A stretch of 5,752 bases of DNA from Anoxybacillus sp050480245 (GTDB lineage Bacteria > Bacillota > Bacilli > Bacillales > Anoxybacillaceae), in the NCBI GenBank assembly GCA_050480245.1, contig JBCNEQ010000080.1; one strand, 5' to 3'. How positions within the stretch are numbered: position 1 is the stretch's first letter; the number at the start of each line of letters is the position of its first letter. The notes beneath the pieces were generated by a model. That model made no database searches, was not told the origin of the DNA, and saw nothing but the letters and a program-made list of their open reading frames with translations. Positions 1-5,279 of the stretch are shown one piece after another. Position numbers and translations under genes: made by a program.

Positions 1-18
1 CAAGGTGCGAAATATGAG
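1..18. mobile_element. Terminal inverted repeat of an IS1634-type element (body outside window)
   Basis: Positions 1-18 closely match the right inverted repeat of the IS element at 2405-3187: AGGTGCGAAATATGAG here against GGGTGCGAAATGTGAG there. The chemoreceptor reading frame is open back to codon 18-20, next to the repeat, and meets a stop at 15-17 inside it. This is what an IS inserted into the chemoreceptor gene would leave. The two differences from the internal copy suggest a related, not identical, element. Only the tip is visible, so the family is inferred from the repeat alone. Confidence 0.6.
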
Positions 19-1418
19 TAACAACTAAAAAAGAAAGAAACTTAATTGATGAGATGAAAAACGAAATTGGATTATATGATAACTTTGTTAATAATGTATT
101 TACATTAAGTGCTGGAAATAATGACGATGAAGCAATTATAGAAGTTGCAAATTATCAAGAGAAAATTAATGAAATAACAATGGATATGGATCAACTAGTT
201 GCATTAAACATGCAATTTGCTGAAGATGCAAGCAAAAAGGCTAGTAATTTGTATCAAAGAGGGCTTTCTCAATCCATAATCTTTATTAGTATAAGTTTAT
301 TTTTCGCAATTGGAGTAGCGTTCTTTATCACGCGTGGCATAAGTAAACCTCTTATCTCAGTAACAGATACTTTAAAACTTATTTCCGATGGTGATTTGAC
401 TATGGAGCCTTTAAAAATTCGTAATCGAGATGAGATTGGTTTACTAGTTAGTTCACTCAATAAAATGTTAATAGATTTAAAGGCAACTGTTTTGACAGCA
501 AACAATTCAGCAATCCAAGTTGCATCTTCCTCAGAGGAATTATTTGCAAGTGTTGAGCAAAGTACAAATGCCTCTGAACGATTATCAAACCTTGTGCAAA
601 CTAATGCAGAAGGTGTAGAAATACAGTTAAATCGGATTGATAATGTCTCTGCTTCACTAGGTCAAATGGTCAAACGTGTAAAAGATATAAGTAATAATAG
701 TACCGAAATGGATAAATCAACAAAAATCACATCTAAATTTGTTGAAAGAGGAATGACATCTGTTGAAACAGTTGTACATCGTATTCAAGATATTAAGGCG
801 TCGTTTAATCAAATGAACGCTGTCATTAACTCACTTGATAATCGTTCAAAAGAAATTGGGAATATCTTAGCATTAATTACCGATATTTCAAATCAAACTA
901 ATCTCTTGGCACTAAATGCTGCCATCGAGGCCGCAAGAGCAGGGGAACATGGAAAGGGATTCGCAGTTGTAGCAGACGAAGTAAAGAAACTTGCAGAGGA
1001 ATCCAAAAAATCAGCAGACCAAATAGCAGAAATGATTGTAGAAATTCAAACAGAAATAAAGAATGCAGTATTATCGATTAACGAAGGAAATTTAAAGGTA
1101 CTAGAGGGTATTTCTTCAACTGAGGGAGCCAAACAATCCTTTAATGATATTAAGAATTCTATGTCAGATGTTTCAAATAAAGTTACAGATGTTTCAGTAT
1201 CCATTCAAGATATTGAAGCCATTAGTTTAAATATATCAATGGCTCTTGAAAATGTACGGGACATTGCAGAAAAGAGTGTAACTTCAAGTCTAGAAAGTAG
1301 AGCCGCTACAGAAGAGCAACTAGCCACAATGGAGGAAATAGCCTCATCGGCTCAATCACTTTCTTCATTGGCAGAAGAGTTACATTTAGTAATCTCTAAG
1401 TTTAAGATTAAGGGCTGA
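19..1418 (+). pseudogene. Methyl-accepting chemotaxis protein, N-terminally truncated
   Basis: This is a transmembrane chemoreceptor that would signal to CheA/CheW and be methylated by CheR. Numbering from the ATG at 54 (454 aa), residues 1-72 are the end of a helical extracytoplasmic sensor domain and 74-94 are one membrane segment. Residues 95-147 are a HAMP domain (IRNRDEIGLL) and the rest is the cytoplasmic helical bundle. The bundle tip at about 275-316 is canonical (QTNLLALNAAIEAARAGE, then GFAVVADEVKKLAEES), and the C-terminal helix carries Glu/Gln-rich methylation-type segments. Family members normally have a first membrane segment and about 150 sensor residues before the second one. 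Here both the first segment and roughly half of the sensor are missing. The frame is open upstream of 54 (ERNLIDEM) to the IS end at position 18, and the ATG at 54 has no convincing ribosome site. I therefore call it an IS-truncated remnant. The signalling half is undamaged, so if translated it would be a receptor tethered by a single helix. Confidence 0.85.
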
Positions 1419-1424
1419 TAATAG

Positions 1425-1447
1425 CGAACGGTGCCAGGCACTGTTCG
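1425..1447. repeat. GTGCCAGGCAC palindromic repeat, copy 1
   Basis: This 23-bp near-perfect palindrome is centred on a single A, with arms CGAAC and GTTCG around GTGCC-A-GGCAC. The only non-complementary pair is G/T, which would still pair in RNA. It starts six bases after the chemoreceptor stop codon. It shares GGTGCCAGGCACTGTTCG exactly with copy 3 near 5261 and the core with copy 2 near 2370. With no T-run it is a poor terminator and looks like a dispersed REP-like element. Confidence 0.8.
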
Positions 1448-1525
1448 ATGGTACGATAAAATGCCAAATGAAACGAGATCATTGTTGCCACTGCAAAAAA
1501 TATATATTCCAGAATAAAAAACTAC

Positions 1526-1558
1526 AAAAGAGCCGTTACTTCACAGTAAGGCTCTTTT
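1526..1558. terminator. Bidirectional intrinsic terminator between convergent genes
   Basis: The hairpin has a 9-bp outer stem (AAAAGAGCC pairing with GGCTCTTTT), a one-base G bulge, a 5-bp inner stem (TTACT/AGTAA) and a TCAC loop. It lies between the plus-strand chemoreceptor, which ends at 1418, and the minus-strand metallopeptidase, which ends at 1565. T-rich sequence follows the stem on both strands, so it can stop transcription from either side. Confidence 0.85.
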
Positions 1559-1564
1559 CCATGT

Positions 1565-2293
1565 CTATAAAGTTAAGGTTGGGCCATTGACACGCAACCA
1601 TTCTTTTCTTTGTTCATAGTCCGACATCACAGATTTAACAAAATGCCAAAAATCATTGGAGTGGTTTGGATATTTCAAATGTGCCAATTCATGTACTAAT
1701 AAATAATCGATAATCGGCATTGGTGCCATCATAATTTTCCAGTTTAAATATATGGCTCCTTCGTTTGTACATGTTCCCCAGCGCATTTTTTGTTCCTTTA
1801 ATTTAATTTTAGTAGGGGTTACTCCCATTTTAGGGCAATAAATTTTTAAACGTTCTTGTAGTTTCATTTCTCCGTACAGAATATACCAATCTTTGAACGC
1901 TTGTTGGAAAAATGAGATTCTTTCTTCTTCTGTTAAATGCGGTGGCACCGTGGCAATAAATTTCCCTTGTTTAAACATAAGAACCGGCTTTGTAACTTCT
2001 TCACTTTTATATACTTTTAACCGATAGTTACGCCCCAAATAAGCAAATTTCTCTCCGCTTACAAACTCTTTTGGGGCAGGGGGATCAGAAATTTGATTTA
2101 ACGCCTGCCATTTATCAATAATCCATGGAGCTTTTTTATAAAGGATAGAATGTAAAAGTGTAGGCTCTATCCCCTCAGGGGCTACGACCTTTACTCCCTC
2201 CAACCATTCAACCGATATCGTCACATCCCGCTTTTCCGGCTTATACTCTACTGCATAATCTATTGTTGTCTTGCCATATTGAAAGCTAGGCAT
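1565..2293 (-). CDS. YgjP-like (DUF45) zinc-dependent metal hydrolase, M48/SprT-like fold
   Basis: A 242-aa soluble protein with no signal peptide, of typical length for the YgjP-like metallopeptidase family. The C-terminal half carries the family signature: RWGTC at 171-175, the zinc site HELAH at 201-205, and a third probable ligand His211 followed by FW (215-216). The N-terminal half is the beta-rich region usual in this family. The start at 2293 is supported by AAGGAG 11 bases upstream on the minus strand and by a sigma-A-like promoter just beyond. E. coli YgjP has been linked to UTP pyrophosphate hydrolysis, so a peptidase role should not be assumed. Homologues are often found at the 3' end of type I restriction-modification operons. 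No hsd gene is visible here, and upstream there is only a palindrome and an IS. All key residues are present, so the gene is probably functional. Confidence 0.9.
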   Translation of the reverse strand: MPSFQYGKTTIDYAVEYKPEKRDVTISVEWLEGVKVVAPEGIEPTLLHSILYKKAPWIIDKWQALNQISDPPAPKEFVSGEKFAYLGRNYRLKVYKSEEVTKPVLMFKQGKFIATVPPHLTEEERISFFQQAFKDWYILYGEMKLQERLKIYCPKMGVTPTKIKLKEQKMRWGTCTNEGAIYLNWKIMMAPMPIIDYLLVHELAHLKYPNHSNDFWHFVKSVMSDYEQRKEWLRVNGPTLTL

Positions 2294-2330
2294 AGAAATA
2301 CTAACTCCTTCGTTCCTTTAATTGTCTTTC

Positions 2331-2359
2331 ATTTTAACTTTGGGAAAGCAAAAGGTCAA
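2331..2359 (-). promoter_or_regulatory. Sigma-A-type promoter for the metallopeptidase gene
   Basis: On the minus strand, TTGACC (2354-2359) and TAAAAT (2331-2336) are separated by exactly 17 bp, a near-consensus -35/-10 pair. Transcription would start near 2325, giving a leader of about 30 nt that contains the AAGGAG ribosome site. The gene is therefore probably transcribed alone, independently of anything lost upstream. The -35 hexamer is only about 10 bp from the copy 2 palindrome. Confidence 0.6.
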
Positions 2360-2369
2360 TCGGTAAACG

Positions 2370-2398
2370 ATACGAACGGTGCCAGGCACCGTTCGTAT
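2370..2398. repeat. GTGCCAGGCAC palindromic repeat, copy 2 (perfect)
   Basis: This is a perfect 29-bp palindrome with one central base, the A at 2384: 14-base arms beginning ATACGAACGGTGCC, mirrored on the other side. It is the longest and most intact of the three copies and lies between the metallopeptidase promoter and the left end of the IS1634-type element, six bases from that IS. It could form a stable hairpin or cruciform. It is not followed by a T-run. Confidence 0.85.
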
Positions 2399-2404
2399 TT
2401 CGAC

Positions 2405-3187
2405 CTCACATTTCGCACCCTTCCGACGAAAATCGGGAGGATTTTTTCGTTCCGATGTCGAATGAATCCTTGACACACAAGGAAAGTGAAGGAGTTTTTC
2501 TCTCATGGATGTGCAAGTCGAATCGGTCTATCGCAATTCTTATTTGAATATCATAAGTGCTCTATTCAAAAAACTGGGTTTCCCCCAATCGATTGACCAT
2601 CTCGTTCCCGTCGATCCGCAGTGCCAGACTCGAGTCAACGATGCCGTTCAAGCCATTCTCTACAATGTGTTTGACGGCCGGCAAGCCCTCGTTCACTTGG
2701 AACAATGGGGGCACACGATCGACCTGGAGAAACTCATCCGTTCCGGGCTCCATCCTTCCCAGTTGAATGACGATGCGTTGACCCGTCATCTCGATCGTCT
2801 GTATGAGGCCGGCATTTACCGCGTCTTTCAGCGCCGGGTGCGTCCGTTCATGACTCCCGAACACCCGTTGAAGGGTCCTGGAGGCCGCAAGCTGACCCGT
2901 CCGACGGGACAGGCGATTTTTCAGCTGTTTCCATACGTGAACGTCGTCCTGTTCAAGCTGCCGGATGGACGCATCCAACGCTCACTGGATCGCTCCCTCA
3001 CCCCGGATCAGCGAAGGATTCTGCAGGGATTGGGCATGGATGAGAGCATTTACGTGTAACGTGATACGGAACGACCAGATATGGTAAAAAAAGGATTTCC
3101 ATCACTCGTTGTGTTGGTCGGAAAGTTATTCTAAAAAACGAAATAAAAAATCCTTTCTTTCAACCCTGTTAGGGTGCGAAATGTGAG
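2405..3187 (+). mobile_element. Internally deleted IS1634-family insertion sequence (783 bp)
   Basis: The element is bounded by perfect 17-bp inverted repeats: CTCACATTTCGCACCCT at 2405-2421 and its reverse complement at 3171-3187. It contains one ORF joining the two ends of a DUF4277-type transposase. Complete IS1634-family elements are usually about 1.7-2 kb, so more than half has been lost from the middle. Flanking bases (TTCGAC before, TACTAA after) show no target duplication. The flanks may therefore have been rearranged, or the element is old. With both ends intact, it could be moved in trans by a full-length relative, like a MITE. Confidence 0.85.
2505..3059 (+). pseudogene. IS1634-family transposase with in-frame internal deletion (DUF4277 N-terminus fused to C-terminus)
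   Basis: The 184-aa product starts after a good ribosome site (GAAGGAG, 10-11 bases before the ATG). Residues 1-108 match the DUF4277 N-terminal region of IS4-superfamily/IS1634 transposases (LVPVDPQ, then LNDDALTRHLDRLYEAG). From about 110 onward the sequence is the extreme C-terminal tail of the same family (RPFMTPEHPLKGPGGRKLTRPTG, ending GMDESIYV). Full proteins have roughly 550 residues, so the whole RNase-H-like catalytic core with its DDE residues is absent. The junction falls at about 2826-2837 and keeps the frame. The product cannot transpose DNA by itself. If the N-terminal domain contributes to end binding or multimerisation, it could compete with an intact transposase, but that is inference. 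Confidence 0.85.
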
Positions 3188-3304
3188 TACTAATATGGGT
3201 TATATGAACTTTTTGTGAACGACAAATTGCGACATACTTTTACTTTTTTAACCTTTTATAGTATTCATTGAAATAAATAAACCGATAAAAGGGAGGGGGA
3301 ATTT
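3188..3304 (+). promoter_or_regulatory. Upstream region and ribosome site of the secreted-protein operon
   Basis: This AT-rich stretch separates the IS right end from the ATG at 3305. A strong purine-rich ribosome site, GGGAGGGGGA (3291-3300), lies five bases before the start and supports it over the second ATG at 3317. A weak -35/-10 pair (TTGTGA at 3213, TACTTT at 3235, 16-bp spacing) and an isolated TATAGT at 3257 are possible promoter elements; neither is convincing. No riboswitch or operator is recognised. Confidence 0.4.
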
Positions 3305-3781
3305 ATGAAGCTGTCTATGAAGTTGTTCAAAAGAATTTTATCTCCTGTTTTAGCTCTGTCTGTTTTGGCGGTAGCAGTACCTACTTCTGTTTTTGCCGCA
3401 GAGACAAACACGGTGTCACAACTCACCCCTTCTGTGGCGAAGGTCAACACAGTGTCGCCAAAGGTAGAAACACAGGGTATCAAAACTGCAGCTCTCAAGA
3501 AAGCGGTATTGACGTTAGCAGACATGCTGGAATCGCAAGCCATTAAAAAATTGCTCGACTTTGTTGAGGACTACGGCAGTAAAAAGGTAGCAGATACTAT
3601 CAGGGAATATGCCGATAATATTGCTGATACCTTGCGGACCATAGCTTCTTGGAAAGACCTTTCTATCCAAATCATTCAAGATCAAGTTAGCGGGGCGTTA
3701 TATGATCTGGGAGTACCACTGAGTACAGCGAGACAGGTTGGTTGGGTCATTTCAAAATTCGTAGACTGGGTATTACTATAG
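3305..3781 (+). CDS. Secreted, cysteine-free, helix-rich protein of unknown function
   Basis: A 158-aa protein that I do not recognise. Residues 1-31 form a textbook Sec signal peptide: basic start (MKLSMKLFKR), hydrophobic stretch 11-25, and a VFA-AE cleavage site after Ala31. The mature part has about 127 residues and no cysteine. It begins with a Thr/Ser/Val-rich linker (33-60), then a predicted amphipathic helical region from about 62 (AALKKAVLTLADMLESQAIKKLLDFVEDYG). It ends in a hydrophobic, aromatic tail (ARQVGWVISKFVDWVLL). A small secreted helical protein with a membrane-active-looking C-terminus could be a bacteriocin-like or surface-acting peptide. No family motif supports this, so the function stays open. 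It is the first gene of an operon, 15 bases before the next start, and its ribosome site is strong. No truncation is seen. Confidence 0.8.
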   Translation: MKLSMKLFKRILSPVLALSVLAVAVPTSVFAAETNTVSQLTPSVAKVNTVSPKVETQGIKTAALKKAVLTLADMLESQAIKKLLDFVEDYGSKKVADTIREYADNIADTLRTIASWKDLSIQIIQDQVSGALYDLGVPLSTARQVGWVISKFVDWVLL

Positions 3782-3796
3782 TACAAGGAGGGTGCT

Positions 3797-4114
3797 ATGA
3801 ACGAGGAAAGAATCAAGGATCTTGAAGCAAAATTGAGTCTAGCCACCGACGCAATTACGTTACTCTTAGATATGGTGAACAAGGAGCACAAAAGCTTTGC
3901 GATTCTGGCCTTAGCCACTGGCTTTACTGCCGACGAGTTGGAACGCCTGGAAAAGCTGTTTTATCACGCTGGCAAATCACAGTGGGACAAGGACACATTT
4001 GTGGCAGAGTTCGAGAAGCAGCTTCCCAAAAGAAGTGCAATGTTGAGAAGCATTTTGGAAGGGCTAAAGTCAGATGGAAAGTTCGTATCGTTATGCGAGA
4101 AGTATTTGGATTGA
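3797..4114 (+). CDS. Small helical protein of unknown function, operon partner of the secreted protein
   Basis: A 105-aa cytoplasmic protein that I do not recognise. It has no signal peptide or membrane segment. Residues 1-30 look like a coiled coil with heptad-like spacing (MNEERIKDLEAKLSLATDAITLLLDMV). A helical region follows (FTADELERLEKLF), then a charged C-terminal half with one Cys near the end. The start at 3797 has a strong AAGGAGG ribosome site (3785-3791), and the gene lies 15 bases after its neighbour's stop, before a shared terminator. Co-transcription with a secreted protein would fit a chaperone, regulator or immunity-type role, but nothing in the sequence chooses between these. 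Some phage and mobile-element accessory proteins look similar in size and composition. Confidence 0.75.
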   Translation: MNEERIKDLEAKLSLATDAITLLLDMVNKEHKSFAILALATGFTADELERLEKLFYHAGKSQWDKDTFVAEFEKQLPKRSAMLRSILEGLKSDGKFVSLCEKYLD

Positions 4115-4120
4115 CAGAAA

Positions 4121-4155
4121 AAACCCGCCCATGTCGAGGCGGGTTTATTTTTCTT
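4121..4155 (+). terminator. Intrinsic terminator of the 3305-4114 operon
   Basis: A 9-bp GC-rich stem, AAACCCGCC (4121-4129) pairing with GGCGGGTTT (4138-4146), has an 8-base loop and is followed by a T-rich tract. It begins seven bases after the stop of the 105-aa gene, so it closes the two-gene operon. An A-run before the stem gives the minus strand a T-run, so it may also work in reverse. Confidence 0.9.
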
Positions 4156-4203
4156 CAAAACATCCAAATCTTCACCAAACGATTCTGTCAATGTCAAGAG
4201 AGT

Positions 4204-4308
4204 ATGGAGATCGCGAAACTCAAAAACCTGTCGCTACTGGCCAGCATGACCGGCGACGTTGAGTGGCAGCATGAGTTGTGCGCGAGGCTGGAGAAGTTGT
4301 CGGGATGA
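4204..4308 (+). CDS. Possible 34-aa ORF, unrecognised
   Basis: A short ORF starts at the ATG at 4204, downstream of the terminator, and encodes a protein-like helical sequence (LKNLSLLASMTGDVEWQHEL, then CARLEKLSG). A weak AAGAGAG lies just before the start. Its stop overlaps the next ATG as ATGA, the usual arrangement for translationally coupled genes. The frame stays open upstream through the terminator hairpin, but that extension is not protein-like, so this start is preferred. It may be a real small gene or the surviving tail of a larger one. It resembles no family I can name. Confidence 0.35.
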   Translation: MEIAKLKNLSLLASMTGDVEWQHELCARLEKLSG

Positions 4309-4344
4309 AAAAGGAGCCCTTCTCGCTTGATATTATCCCTCTAG
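4305..4344 (+). pseudogene. Start of a gene cut off by an IS3-family element
   Basis: The ATG at 4305 overlaps the stop of the preceding 34-aa ORF as ATGA and is followed by MKKEPFSLDIIPL. At the presumed left end of the IS3 element (4345) the frame runs into GTG TAG, a stop partly made by the IS end. This looks like the first 13 or so codons of a coupled gene whose body was lost when the element arrived. It is too short to identify. Confidence 0.3.
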
Positions 4345-4694
4345 TGTAGACAGTTGGGAAAATGCCCATACTGTCATGAAAAACACTGGAGGGATTTGTT
4401 TATGTTCGAGACCAAGCAAACACCGAAAGGGAAGACCACCTATTCCGTGGAGTTTAAATGGAGGGCTGTCCAGATGTACATCGAAGAAGGATGGGGATAT
4501 AAGCGGATATGCCAAGAGTTATAGGGATTCCCTGCACGAAAACGATCAGACTTTGGGTAAAACGTTATCATGAACATGGTCGAAAAGGGCTCGAAGAACG
4601 GCGCGGGACATCCAAGTCTCCATTCAAGGGAAGACCCCGAAAAAAAGAGTGCAGTTTAGAGGAAGAGAATCGAAGACTGAAAGCTGAGGCGGAG
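4345..4694 (+). mobile_element. Remnant of an IS3-family element (left part)
   Basis: The presumed left end is TGTAGACAGTTGGGAAAATG at 4345, which begins with the TG typical of IS3-family ends and lies 57 bases before the orfA start. Everything after about 4694 (the rest of orfA, all of orfB and the right end) is missing and replaced by a transporter gene fragment. The exact left end is inferred, because no right inverted repeat is available for comparison. Confidence 0.6.
4402..4694 (+). pseudogene. IS3-family transposase OrfA, frameshifted and 3'-truncated
   Basis: OrfA is the helix-turn-helix DNA-binding half of IS3 transposases. The ATG at 4402, after a GGAGGG ribosome site, opens 40 codons (YSVEFKWRAVQMYIEEGWGY, then KRICQEL) and stops at TAG 4522-4524. 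The protein continues in another frame from 4524 (GIPCTKTIRLWVKRYHEHGR, then KGLEERRG, KGRPRKK and SLEEENRRLKAEAE). Family members read straight through as ...KELGIP..., so an extra TA in GAGTTATAGGG explains the break. The last part is the usual leucine-zipper-like segment that would lead into YLKK. It is cut after codon 4692-4694, and downstream codons belong to the antisense of the transporter. The gene is clearly dead. The length and the GRPRKK/LEEEN pattern resemble the IS150 group. Confidence 0.8.
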
Positions 4695-5237
4695 GCGCAA
4701 ATAGATCGCATACAGCGCCGGAATCGCCGCCAGCCATAACGCCGTCCGCCAGCCGTAAGCTGGTATGACGAAATACGAGATGAGCGCTGCCAATAGCCAA
4801 CCGCCAGCCCAAAAGCTCTCGAGCAGCACGACAGCCCGGCCGCGATCCTTAGCTGGCACCGCTTCTGAGACGAGCGTTGACGCGACCGGCAGCTCGCCGC
4901 CAAGTCCCATGCCGATCAAAAAGCGGAGCGCCAAAAACGCCGCCAACGTCGTCGTCAGCGCCGACAGCCCACTGCCAAGCGAGAACAGCAACAATGTGAA
5001 AATAAAAACGTTTTTCCGCCCGATCCGGTCCGCAAGCAATCCGAACACGAGCGCCCCGACCGCCATGCCGATCGAGTTGACGCTGCCGATCCAGCCGACT
5101 TGTTCGGCTGTCAAGTTCCAGTCTTTTTGCAAGGCGGCCATCAAAAACGACAACATGCCGACATCCATCGCGTCAAACAGCCAACCGAGACCGGCAATGC
5201 CTAACAGCTTGCGCTGGGAAATCATCGGTTGATTCAT
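4695..5237 (-). pseudogene. niaP: NiaP/YceI-type MFS transporter, N-terminal half only
   Basis: This is the first 181 residues of a 12-helix major facilitator very close to the Bacillus YceI/NiaP nicotinate (niacin) importer (ISQRKLLGIAGLGWLFDAMD, SVNSIGMA). MFS motif A, GLLADRIGRK, is at 66-75, RFLIGMGLGGELP is at 105-117 and SEAVPAKDRGRA is at 124-135. About six membrane helices are present. The family is about 400 aa long. Homology stops at IYLR (181), after which about 12 foreign residues from the antisense IS3 sequence lead to a stop near 4656. The start at 5237 is supported by AGGGGGA on the minus strand a few bases upstream. Only about 23 bp of native upstream sequence remains before a palindromic repeat, so its promoter and any NAD-repressor operator are lost. 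The fragment is much more GC-rich than the left half of the window, as expected for a Geobacillus-type core gene. Transport function is not expected. Confidence 0.85.
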
Positions 5238-5260
5238 GTGTATCCCCCTGTCATCAATAT

Positions 5261-5279
5261 GGTGCCAGGCACTGTTCGT
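5261..5279. repeat. GTGCCAGGCAC palindromic repeat, copy 3 (left arm lost)
   Basis: GGTGCCAGGCACTGTTCG is identical to copy 1, but the left arm that should read CGAAC is replaced by CAATAT. The copy sits between the truncated transporter start and the IS256-family fragment, so it marks, or lies within a few bases of, a rearrangement junction. All three copies have the central A on the plus strand. Confidence 0.75.

Noticed and set aside
2318..2506. Minus-strand 62-aa ORF upstream of the metallopeptidase, possibly the end of an hsdR-like gene
   Set aside because: It runs through the IS inverted repeat and the perfect palindrome, shows no recognisable protein motif, and is a chance frame.
2562..2978. 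138-aa minus-strand ORF inside the IS1634-type element
   Set aside because: It is antisense to the transposase, which has clear family sequence and a good ribosome site. This frame has neither.
3070..3170. Inverted segments in the IS right part (CGACCA with TGGTCG; AAAGGATTT with AAATCCTTT)
   Set aside because: Two short interleaved or nested matches with long loops. They may form structure at the IS end but are not a convincing terminator or RNA.
2400..3193. Target-site duplication around the IS1634-type element
   Set aside because: The five or six bases before (TTCGAC) and after (TACTAA) do not match.
3964..4197. Minus-strand ORF beginning MTLTESFGEDLDVLKKNK
   Set aside because: No ribosome site, and it crosses the operon terminator and the antisense of the 105-aa gene. 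The protein-like opening is too short to support a gene.
3982..4308. 108-aa ORF overlapping the 105-aa gene and reading through the terminator
   Set aside because: Its first two thirds are out-of-frame shadow of the 105-aa gene and hairpin. Only the last 34 codons look protein-like and are listed separately.
4765..5232. 155-aa plus-strand ORF opposite the transporter
   Set aside because: Low-complexity Ser/Ala/Pro-rich translation typical of the antisense of a GC-rich membrane-protein gene.
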